A stretch of 64,000 nucleotides of DNA from a bacterium (GTDB lineage Bacteria > Verrucomicrobiota > Verrucomicrobiia > Limisphaerales > RI-55), in the NCBI GenBank assembly GCA_016124235.1, contig WGOC01000010.1, forward strand, positions 62,001-126,000, in the 5' to 3' direction. Shown in pieces: positions 56,968 to 64,000 of the stretch (positions within the stretch are counted from its first letter, which is position 1; each line of letters begins with the position of its first letter). Under the pieces are notes generated by a model that saw nothing but the letters and a program-made list of their open reading frames with translations, was not told where the DNA came from and made no database searches. The position numbers were made by a program, and so were the translations under genes.

Positions 56968-59397
56968 ATGACCGACCTGAAATTCGCCTGCCGGCAATTG
57001 CTGAAAAATCCCGGCTTCACCGCCGTGGCCGCACTCACGCTCGCGCTCGGTATTGGGGCGAACACTGTTGTCTTCTCGTGGATTCGCGCCACGTTGCTCG
57101 ACGCCATTCCCGGCGCCGCCCACGAAGACCGACTGGTGGTGCTGGCGCCAAAGCACAAATCCGGCGGCATCAACGATACCATGTCCATCACGGACATCGA
57201 GGAACTGCGGCATGCGACCAACGTCTTTGCCGGCATCACCGGTTCACAAGTTGATGCGATGCCGGTTCGCGTTGATCGCGAGATCGAATGGTTCTGGGGC
57301 CAGGCAGTTCAAGCGAACTTCTTTGACGTCGTGGGGGTTCGTCCGGAGTTGGGTCGCACGTTTCGCACCGGTGAAGATCTCGCCGGCGCCACGGAATCCG
57401 TGGCCGTCATCAGCCATCGTCTGTGGCAAAAGCGATTTGCCGGTGCAAAGGACATCATCGGGCGTGTGATCGAAGTCAACGAGCGCCCGGTCACAATCGT
57501 GGGTGTGGCGGAACCCGGATTCCATGGAACCATGGGCGGGCTTGGTCTCGATCTTTGGATTCCGTTGCCGGTACACATTTCATCAAATGCGCTGCGCGAA
57601 CGCACGGAGTCGCGCGGCTGGCGCTGGCTCCACACGGTCGCCCGCTTGCGTGACGGCATTTCCATGACCACCGCGCAGACGGTCGCTGGCTCGATCGGCC
57701 AACGTCTCGCCCATGATTTTCCGAATTCCAGCCGCGACACCACGTTTGTCGTGCTGCCACTTTGGAAATCGCCATGGGGCGGTCAGGAAATCTTTCTGCC
57801 GCTGCTGCAAGCGTTGAGTGTGGTCGCGATTCTTTTGCTCGCGCTGGTCACGGCAAACATCGCCAACCTGCTCCTCGCGCGCGCCCAAACCCGAGAACCG
57901 GAGGTCGCCGTTCGCGTTGCGCTCGGCGCGGCGCCGCGACAAGTCATTCGACAATTCCTCACCGAAAGTCTTTTGCTGGCGGCATTGGGCGGCGCACTTG
58001 GAATCGTCCTCGCCATGGCGGGCAGCAAGGTTCTGCTTCAATTGATGCCACCGACGTATCTGCCCATTTCCTACAACCTGCACATCGATAGCTACTCATT
58101 GGCGGCCACGTGCGCCATTACCCTGCTCAGCGGCCTCGTGTTTGGACTCATGCCGGCATTGCGCGCTGTGCGATTGAACATCAACGACACCCTCAAGGCG
58201 GCCGGCCGCTCAACCACCGGTGCCGGAACCCGCCATTGGCTGCGACGCGGATTGGTCATCGGCGAGATCGCCCTCGCGTGCGTGCTGCTGCTCGGCATGG
58301 GCCTCTGCATCCGCAGCTTCGTCAAGGCCCAGAAAATCGACTTCGGTTTGAACCCTAGAAACATCTGGGTCGCCGGCTTTCGCGTCAGTCCCAACGTCGG
58401 TGACGCCGATTGGGTGAAAGGTCTGTTTCGCCGGCTGCGACAGGAAGCCGCCCAACTGCCCGGAGTCGAGTCGGCGGCCATCATCGACTGGTTGCCACTC
58501 GGCTTCGAAGACGGATCCGGCGGCTCCGTCGAAATCCCCGGCTATACTCCCCGGCCTGGCGAAAGCATGAGTTCACGCATTGGACTCGCCTCGCCCGGCT
58601 ATTTTGAAACCATGCAGATCCCCGTTCTCGCCGGCCGCGCGTTTCGCGACGATGATGCACGCGACCCCGTTCGAGTTGCGGTCGTGAATCAAGCCTTTGC
58701 CGATCGCTTCTTTCCCGGGCGCGACGCTCTGGGTCTGAAGTTCAAGATCTGGGGCACCGACACACGCATCATCGGCGTCGTCAAAACCGGCAAATACCAT
58801 GCGCTGAATGAACCACCGTTTCCGTACGTGTACGTCGATTCGGAAACCATGGACAATCGCAACCTGACCATCGCTGTCCGCACTCGGGGCGAGCCATCGT
58901 TGATCGCAAAGCAATTGGAGACGCTTGCGACATCCATTGACCCACGGCTCACACCATTTGCCGCGCTCAGCTACGAAACGTACATGGCAGCCGCCTTTGC
59001 AATTCCGCGGATGGCCGCCGTGTTATTGACGGTTCTCGGTCTGATTGCTCTTGGCCTTGCCGCGCTCGGCACTTATGCCGTCGTGGCCCAAGGCGCCCAG
59101 CAAAGACGACGGGAAATCGGCGTGCGCCTGGCCCTAGGCGCGCAGCGTCGGGACATCCTGCGACTGATTGTCAGTCAGGGATTGTTACTCGCGCTGCTCG
59201 GCATTGGGCTCGGCGCCTTGATCGGGATCGCGGTGGCGCAGGCCCTTACCGGAGTGCTGGTCGGGATTCGGGCAACCGATCTACTTGCCTGGTTGGGAAC
59301 GCCCGTAACGCTCGTTCTGGTAACCATCATCGCCTGCTGGCTCCCCGCCCGTCGTGCCGCAAGCATCGATCCCATGGAAGCACTGCGAAATGAATGA
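56968..59397 (+). CDS. ADOP/MacB-type permease 12
   Basis: An 809-residue permease. TM1 reads GANTVVFSWIRATLLDAIPG, without the KPLPYP turn. FtsX domain 1 starts near residue 276 (TREPEVAVRVALGAA) and FtsX domain 2 near 680 ([16 protein letters not shown], with LGTYAVVAQGAQ where others have GVYGVxAYxV). The second periplasmic domain has NPRNIWVAGFRVSPNVGDAD. Tail [11 protein letters not shown]. The stop overlaps the next start by 8 nt (ATGAATGA, 59390-59397), so it forms a coupled pair with permease 13, like permeases 5 and 6. Confidence 0.92.
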   Translation: MTDLKFACRQLLKNPGFTAVAALTLALGIGANTVVFSWIRATLLDAIPGAAHEDRLVVLAPKHKSGGINDTMSITDIEELRHATNVFAGITGSQVDAMPVRVDREIEWFWGQAVQANFFDVVGVRPELGRTFRTGEDLAGATESVAVISHRLWQKRFAGAKDIIGRVIEVNERPVTIVGVAEPGFHGTMGGLGLDLWIPLPVHISSNALRERTESRGWRWLHTVARLRDGISMTTAQTVAGSIGQRLAHDFPNSSRDTTFVVLPLWKSPWGGQEIFLPLLQALSVVAILLLALVTANIANLLLARAQTREPEVAVRVALGAAPRQVIRQFLTESLLLAALGGALGIVLAMAGSKVLLQLMPPTYLPISYNLHIDSYSLAATCAITLLSGLVFGLMPALRAVRLNINDTLKAAGRSTTGAGTRHWLRRGLVIGEIALACVLLLGMGLCIRSFVKAQKIDFGLNPRNIWVAGFRVSPNVGDADWVKGLFRRLRQEAAQLPGVESAAIIDWLPLGFEDGSGGSVEIPGYTPRPGESMSSRIGLASPGYFETMQIPVLAGRAFRDDDARDPVRVAVVNQAFADRFFPGRDALGLKFKIWGTDTRIIGVVKTGKYHALNEPPFPYVYVDSETMDNRNLTIAVRTRGEPSLIAKQLETLATSIDPRLTPFAALSYETYMAAAFAIPRMAAVLLTVLGLIALGLAALGTYAVVAQGAQQRRREIGVRLALGAQRRDILRLIVSQGLLLALLGIGLGALIGIAVAQALTGVLVGIRATDLLAWLGTPVTLVLVTIIACWLPARRAASIDPMEALRNE

Positions 59398-61756
59398 CCT
59401 GAAATTTGCCATCCGCCAGTTGGTGAGAAATCCTGGCTTTTCCTTGGTCGTGATTCTGACGCTTGGGCTAGGTATTGGTCTGAATGCCGCGATGTTCAGT
59501 CTATTCAATGCGGTCGTGCTTCGGCCATTGCCGTATCCCGCGCCACAAGGCCTCGTGCAGGTAACGAAACGGACTCAGACCTCGTGGCAACTCCATCCGG
59601 AGGTGACAGAATTCATGGGGCGGTTGGAGGTCGAGGCGTGGCTCAAATCGAATGACGCGTTTGCCGAACTGGCTGCCTACTCGTGGGCGGGCGCCAATCT
59701 ATCCGGCGGCGACGAGCCCGAGCGTATCGACCGAGGAAATGTATCCGCGTCGTTTCTATCTTTGCTTGGTATACGACCGATCCTCGGCCGTGATTTCGTG
59801 GCAGGTGATGGCGAAGGAAAAGAGCAACCCGTGGCCATCCTCAGTCACGGCCTCTGGCAACGCGCCTTTGGCAGTAATCCCGATGTGCTGGGCCACGTCA
59901 TCAAGTTGGATGCACGCGCATTCACGGTGGTTGGCGTCCTGCCCCCGGATTTTCGCTTTCCGTTGCACTTCGATGTGTTGACGCCACTCAACCTGAATTC
60001 CAAGGACTTCACTCCGGCGCGTGCTATCGGACGATTGAAAACGGGAACCAGCATCGCCGCGGCACAAGCCAGGTTGGACGCGACCTTTCAGAGCACTCAC
60101 AGCCCAATGGAATCGGGGCACGTGGAACTTGTGGGATTGCAATCACACTGGGCGAGCAACGTGAGGCCACGTCTGCGCCTGTTCTGGGGCGTGGCAATTC
60201 TGGTTCTGGCAATCGCCTGCACCAACGCTGCAAATCTCTTGCTGCTCCGAACAACTTACCGCGAAAAGGAGATGGCCATTCGTCTGGCGCTGGGGGCCGG
60301 CCGGGCAAAGATCATCCGGCAATTGATTTCCGAATCGATGCTGCTCGCGACAATTGCCGCGATCATCGGACTTTTTTTGGCGATCGGAGGGAAGTCGTGG
60401 CTCAATCGCATTGCGCCGGCTCCGATGGTTGTTGGGATTGATGGTCACGTTTTGTCTTTTGTATTCGTCGTGACACTGTTGTGCGGCGTGGCGATTGGAC
60501 TCGTGTCGGCGTTTGCCGCGTCACGCAATACTTCCCGGCTCAGCGGCCGCGCTGAAGGTTACCAAGGCCGAACGCTATCATCGCACCGATTGAATTTGCC
60601 ACGCTGGCTGGTGGTATCGGAGACCGCGCTGGCCACTGCGTTGCTCGTCGTCACCGGACTGTTTGTTCACAGCTTCAAAATGCTCAGTGGACAGGATCCC
60701 GGATTCACGACCGACCATGTCTTGAGCCTGACGATGGTGGTAAGTAAAGCGCGGTATCCCGACGAGGCATCGCAATCCCGATACTGGCAGCGGATTGTCG
60801 AAAGCCTGCAAACGCAGCCGGGAGTTGAATCTGTTGGTGCCAACACGACATTGCCGTTTACGCCGTTTAGCATGGTGATGAGCGGCGTCGAGATCGAAGG
60901 ACAAACAGCTTTGCCGTCCGGCGGCCGGCCGTTGCTCAACTGCGATGTGGTCGGGGGCGACTATTTCCACGCGATGCGCATCCCGCTTTTACGCGGTCGC
61001 CTGTTGAATTTCGACGATGCTGCAGACAAGCCATCCGTCGTTTTGATCAATGAAACCTTCGCAAAACTCTATTTTCCGAACTCGGATCCGATCGGAAAAC
61101 ACCTGTGTACCGATGAAGACGTCATGTCCATCGTCGGCGTGGTGGGCGATGTGCGGCATTCGCTGGATCAACCGGCTTCGCCACAAATCTACCGGCCGTT
61201 TCTGCAGAAAGGATCGCCGGTGATGAGCCTCGCCATTCGCACGCTCGGTGATCCAATGCTCATGATCAGTGCAGTTCGCGATCGGATTTACACAGTTGAT
61301 CCGGAACAGCCCGTTTACAGCGTAATGCCTTTACAACAACGACTGGCGGACACGCTGAATCCCCAACGAACAAACACGGCAAGCGTCTCGGCGATGGGAG
61401 CGTTGGCCGTCACGTTGGCGATGGTGGGTATTTATGGCGTTCTGTCATTCTCGGTGGTGCGCCGGAGGCACGAAATCGGTGTGCGAATGGCCCTCGGTTC
61501 CCAAATGCGCCAGACGATGAATCTAATAATCAAAGACGGTTTCAAACTCACACTGACGGGTATGTTGATCGGCATTCCCTTGGCCTATTTCTGCGGTCAT
61601 TTGATCTCCAGCCTGTTGTGGGGCATCACCAGAATAGACCCCGTGTCATATCTCGGCGCCGCTGCCGGGATCTTGCTCTCGGCATTACTGGCCTGCTGGC
61701 TCCCCGCCCGCCGTGCCGCGGGCATCGATCCCATGGAAGCACTGCGAAATGAATGA
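59390..61756 (+). CDS. ADOP/MacB-type permease 13 (last)
   Basis: A 788-residue permease starting at ATG 59390 ([17 protein letters not shown]); the frame from 59354 only adds the overlap with permease 12. FtsX domain 1 starts near residue 261 ([15 protein letters not shown]) and FtsX domain 2 near 662 ([15 protein letters not shown]). TM1 (FSLVVILTLGLGIGLNAAMF) departs from the usual [15 protein letters not shown]. First periplasmic domain includes VTEFMGRLEVEAWLKSNDAF. Tail [11 protein letters not shown]. The DUF4097 gene starts 48 nt later with no spacer repeat, marking the end of the array. Confidence 0.92.
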   Translation: MNDLKFAIRQLVRNPGFSLVVILTLGLGIGLNAAMFSLFNAVVLRPLPYPAPQGLVQVTKRTQTSWQLHPEVTEFMGRLEVEAWLKSNDAFAELAAYSWAGANLSGGDEPERIDRGNVSASFLSLLGIRPILGRDFVAGDGEGKEQPVAILSHGLWQRAFGSNPDVLGHVIKLDARAFTVVGVLPPDFRFPLHFDVLTPLNLNSKDFTPARAIGRLKTGTSIAAAQARLDATFQSTHSPMESGHVELVGLQSHWASNVRPRLRLFWGVAILVLAIACTNAANLLLLRTTYREKEMAIRLALGAGRAKIIRQLISESMLLATIAAIIGLFLAIGGKSWLNRIAPAPMVVGIDGHVLSFVFVVTLLCGVAIGLVSAFAASRNTSRLSGRAEGYQGRTLSSHRLNLPRWLVVSETALATALLVVTGLFVHSFKMLSGQDPGFTTDHVLSLTMVVSKARYPDEASQSRYWQRIVESLQTQPGVESVGANTTLPFTPFSMVMSGVEIEGQTALPSGGRPLLNCDVVGGDYFHAMRIPLLRGRLLNFDDAADKPSVVLINETFAKLYFPNSDPIGKHLCTDEDVMSIVGVVGDVRHSLDQPASPQIYRPFLQKGSPVMSLAIRTLGDPMLMISAVRDRIYTVDPEQPVYSVMPLQQRLADTLNPQRTNTASVSAMGALAVTLAMVGIYGVLSFSVVRRRHEIGVRMALGSQMRQTMNLIIKDGFKLTLTGMLIGIPLAYFCGHLISSLLWGITRIDPVSYLGAAAGILLSALLACWLPARRAAGIDPMEALRNE

Positions 61757-61804
61757 AACTTGATGTCTGCCAACCGTGTAATTGCTCTAAACCACGATAA
61801 AGCC

Positions 61805-62740
61805 ATGAAAAAAACCAACCTCCTCCTCTCCGTGCTGGCCGCCACAACCTTGCTGGCAGCCACCGCGCCATCGACTGCCTTCGCCGCCGATGAACGCCAG
61901 GAACACAAGGAATTGCCCGCCGCCAGCGGCGGCACCCTGACTTTCAAAACGGTGGTCGGATCCATCGATCTCAAGACCCACTCGGACAACAGTGTGACTT
62001 ACGACGCGGATCTGAAACCCGGCCACGGGGGCTGGTTTGGCTTTGGTTCCGCGTCCGTCGACGACGTGGTTTTTGAATACGATCACTCCGGCGGCGACGT
62101 GACGATCTCGATGAAATGGAAGGACGGCAAACGCCCGCGAAATTCGAATCTGAATGCGCGCCACACGATTGTCGTTCCGGCCAATTACAACGTCGACGTC
62201 CGGACGTCTGGCGGCAGCATTAGTGGCCAGGACATGAACGGCAAGGTCGTGGCAAACACCTCCGGTGGCAGCATCCGGTTTGGCCGGGTCAACGGACCGG
62301 TGGCTGCCCACACCAGCGGCGGCAGCGTATCGGTCACCGATATCAAAGGGAACGCCGACATCGGGACCTCCGGTGGCAGCATCAAGGTGGGCAATGTGGA
62401 CGGCAACGTCATCGCCCGTACATCCGGCGGCAGCATCAAGGTCGGCGCCGTGACCGGTGAGATGAGCGGTCATACGTCCGGCGGTTCCATCAGTGCCGAA
62501 CTCACCCAACAAATTGAGAAACGGTTGGAACTAAGCACCTCCGGCGGCAGCATCAGTCTGGCGGTCCCGGATGATTTCAAGGCGGACCTGGAAGCCAGCA
62601 CTTCGGGAGGAAAAGTTGTCTGCGATCTCCCACTCCAGGGCACTGTCAAACGCAGCTCCGTCAACGGCAAAGTCAACGGCGGCGGACCCAAAGTCTCCCT
62701 CCACACTTCGGGTGGCAGCATCAAAGTGGCGAAACGTTGA
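61805..62740 (+). CDS. Periplasmic DUF4097-like beta-repeat protein with TSGG repeats
   Basis: A 311-residue protein with a signal peptide (MKKTNLLLSVLAATTLLAAT, cut near AFA|AD). Residues about 34-130 form a beta-rich lead (GGTLTFKTVVGSIDLKTHSD). From residue 134 the tetrapeptide TSGG recurs nine times; the first six are spaced exactly 18 residues apart, with the unit TSGGSIxxxxxxGxxxxx. That period fits one turn of a beta-helix or beta-roll, as in DUF4097 adhesin-like proteins. Start at ATG 61805 is set by the signal peptide. It follows permease 13 by 48 nt on the same strand and ends before a strong terminator, so it may be the last gene of the permease unit. Confidence 0.87.
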   Translation: MKKTNLLLSVLAATTLLAATAPSTAFAADERQEHKELPAASGGTLTFKTVVGSIDLKTHSDNSVTYDADLKPGHGGWFGFGSASVDDVVFEYDHSGGDVTISMKWKDGKRPRNSNLNARHTIVVPANYNVDVRTSGGSISGQDMNGKVVANTSGGSIRFGRVNGPVAAHTSGGSVSVTDIKGNADIGTSGGSIKVGNVDGNVIARTSGGSIKVGAVTGEMSGHTSGGSISAELTQQIEKRLELSTSGGSISLAVPDDFKADLEASTSGGKVVCDLPLQGTVKRSSVNGKVNGGGPKVSLHTSGGSIKVAKR

Positions 62741-62770
62741 TCAGCCGATCGAACGACCAAGCCTTGCTTG

Positions 62771-62810
62771 AACAAGCTGCCGGAACATGACCGGCAGCTT
62801 GTTTGGTTTA
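62771..62810. terminator. Strong hairpin terminator between convergent genes
   Basis: AACAAGCTGCCGG (62771-62783), loop AACATGA, CCGGCAGCTTGTT (62791-62803): a perfect 13-bp stem followed by TGGTTTA. It lies between the DUF4097 stop and the stop of the minus-strand oxidoreductase and could serve both. Confidence 0.75.
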
Positions 62811-62832
62811 AGCCGACCGATTCCGCACTCAC

Positions 62833-64000
62833 TCATGCCAGCAGTTCCCAACCGTCGCGGAACGGGGGATTGATGTATTTGTCCGCCTCGGGCAATCCGA
62901 CGGCCCGCATATTTTTCGCGTCCCATTCGATGCGTTTCCCCATGTGCAATGCGAGAAAGCCGACGAGCAATCCTTCGGTCAATCGCGCCGCGTAGCCAAA
63001 ATCCGATTGCGCGGCCGGGCCGCCTTTGCAGGCTTTGATCCACTCGATGTGATGTTCCTCGGTGCGCGGGAGGAATGGCTTCGGCGGCTGGTAGTCGGCG
63101 AATTGCTTCTTCGGCAATAGCCCAAACATATCGCCAGGATACTCACCACCGCCATGCCAGGTGCGGGTGATGAGCGTGCCTTTGCTTCCGATCATGAGCG
63201 ATCCGTTGTCGGTGATCTTTTCGCCCTGAAAGAGTTCTTCGGGTGGAAGCTTTTTGCCGTCGTAAAAGGTCAGTTTGACCGGTGGCTTTTTGCCGCGCGC
63301 GGGATAGTGGATTTCCAGGATACTCCACAGCGGCGGGCAATCGTCGGTCTTTTCACCACTCGCGACTACTTCCGCCGACGTGGGCACGCCGAGGTCGAGC
63401 GCCCAGAATGCGGTGTCGAGATCATGCACGCCCATGTCGCCGATGGGGCCGGTGCCGAAATCCCAACGACCGCGCCATTTGAACGGCACATAAACCGGAT
63501 TGTAGGGACGGTAAGGCGCCGGACCGAGCCATTGATTCCAGTCCAATGTGGGCGGAACGGGCGGAGTTTCAGTCGGCCGCTCTTCACCCTGTGGCCACCA
63601 ACCGGCCGGCCGATCGGTCCACACGTGCAGCTCCGTGACGTCGCCGATCGCGCCCGCGCGAACGACTTCCACCGCGCGACGGCTGCCTTCCATCGCGTGG
63701 CCCTGCTGGCCCATTTGGGTGACGACCCCGGTTTCCTTCGCGACTTTTGCCATCATCCGCGCTTCGTAAATCGAATGCGCGAGCGGCTTCTCGCAATACA
63801 CGTGCAGCCCTCGTCGCATCGCCGTAATCGCAACGATCGCGTGGTTGTGATCCGGTGTGCTGACAACGACGGCGTCGAGCGTCTTCTCCTGATCGAGCAT
63901 CTTTCGCCAGTCCCGGTAGCGACGCGCGTTTGGATATTTGGCAAACGAATCCTTTGCGCGCTCGTCGTCGACATCGCACAGCGCGACGATGTTTTCGGAT
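62833..64000 (-). CDS. Gfo/Idh/MocA-family oxidoreductase, 5' end outside window
   Basis: At least 388 residues of an NAD(P)-dependent sugar or inositol dehydrogenase-type enzyme. The frame stays open to the right edge: before the Met at 63900 it reads IVALCDVDDERA and YPNARRYRDWRK, part of the Rossmann fold. Seen after it: DAVVVSTPDHNHA, HVYCEKPLAHSIYEAR (EKPL is the family's nicotinamide-site motif) and GPIGDMGVHDLDTAFWAL in the catalytic domain. The GVVTQMGQQGHAMEGSRRAVE stretch is typical of the secreted-type members frequent in Planctomycetes and Verrucomicrobia. The N-terminal GxGxxG and any Tat signal lie outside the window. Substrate unknown. Confidence 0.92.
   Translation of the reverse strand, partial: SENIVALCDVDDERAKDSFAKYPNARRYRDWRKMLDQEKTLDAVVVSTPDHNHAIVAITAMRRGLHVYCEKPLAHSIYEARMMAKVAKETGVVTQMGQQGHAMEGSRRAVEVVRAGAIGDVTELHVWTDRPAGWWPQGEERPTETPPVPPTLDWNQWLGPAPYRPYNPVYVPFKWRGRWDFGTGPIGDMGVHDLDTAFWALDLGVPTSAEVVASGEKTDDCPPLWSILEIHYPARGKKPPVKLTFYDGKKLPPEELFQGEKITDNGSLMIGSKGTLITRTWHGGGEYPGDMFGLLPKKQFADYQPPKPFLPRTEEHHIEWIKACKGGPAAQSDFGYAARLTEGLLVGFLALHMGKRIEWDAKNMRAVGLPEADKYINPPFRDGWELLA

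Overview
The window looks like a chromosomal segment from a GC-rich (roughly 60%), free-living, Gram-negative soil-type bacterium. The best guess is Verrucomicrobiota (Pedosphaera/Limisphaerales-like), with Acidobacteriota as the alternative. The reasons are a long series of ADOP-type (acidobacterial duplicated orphan permease) MacB/FtsX proteins, a DnaE2 polymerase, tandem HflK/HflC-like genes, secreted DUF1080-like, NIPSNAP and Gfo/Idh/MocA proteins, and start codons that mostly lack a clear Shine-Dalgarno sequence. No rRNA, tRNA or CRISPR was seen.

Layout. Positions 1-1285 hold the 3' part of dnaE2 on the + strand. Positions 1321-15259 are a long minus-strand block. Read in its own direction it runs: ABC-2 permease, a large seven-helix SPFH protein, HflC-like, HflK-like, a His-rich metal P-type ATPase, an antitoxin/Doc pair, then a tightly coupled set of ABC ATPase, DUF2628-ABC2 permease, helical-repeat protein, ThiE and a PfkB kinase (4-nt ATGA overlaps at three junctions). 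Positions 15717-18321 carry a secreted NIPSNAP protein and a Sel1-TM-Mrr-like fusion on the + strand.

Positions 18423-61756 form one functional region on the + strand. A sigma-54 response regulator and its histidine kinase come first. A sequence matching a sigma-54 -24/-12 promoter follows (21359-21374), then a DUF4160 protein, a HlyD-type adaptor, two MacB/LolD-type ATPases and thirteen ADOP permease genes. Small genes sit among the first permeases: a four-helix-bundle protein, a DUF1080-like secreted protein, a peroxiredoxin-like protein and a VOC protein on the minus strand. A second sigma-54-like site (32662-32677) lies in front of the long uninterrupted permease run. The third permease is split by an IS3-family element (34982-36249) whose ends, 3-bp target duplication and reading-frame restoration can be read exactly.

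The most unusual feature is the permease array. Eight of its junctions carry copies of one 110-126 bp spacer whose two ends are inverted repeats of each other. These spacers look more alike than the permeases they separate. The first ~100 nt and last ~40 nt of the genes are also conserved. The array therefore has a cassette-like form: constant junctions around divergent bodies. A simple model is a phospho-regulated envelope transport or stress system in which one adaptor and two ATPases (one with altered signature and D-loop residues) serve many alternative permeases; this is inference.

The right end holds a periplasmic DUF4097 protein with 18-residue TSGG repeats, a strong bidirectional-looking terminator, and a Gfo/Idh/MocA oxidoreductase cut by the window edge.
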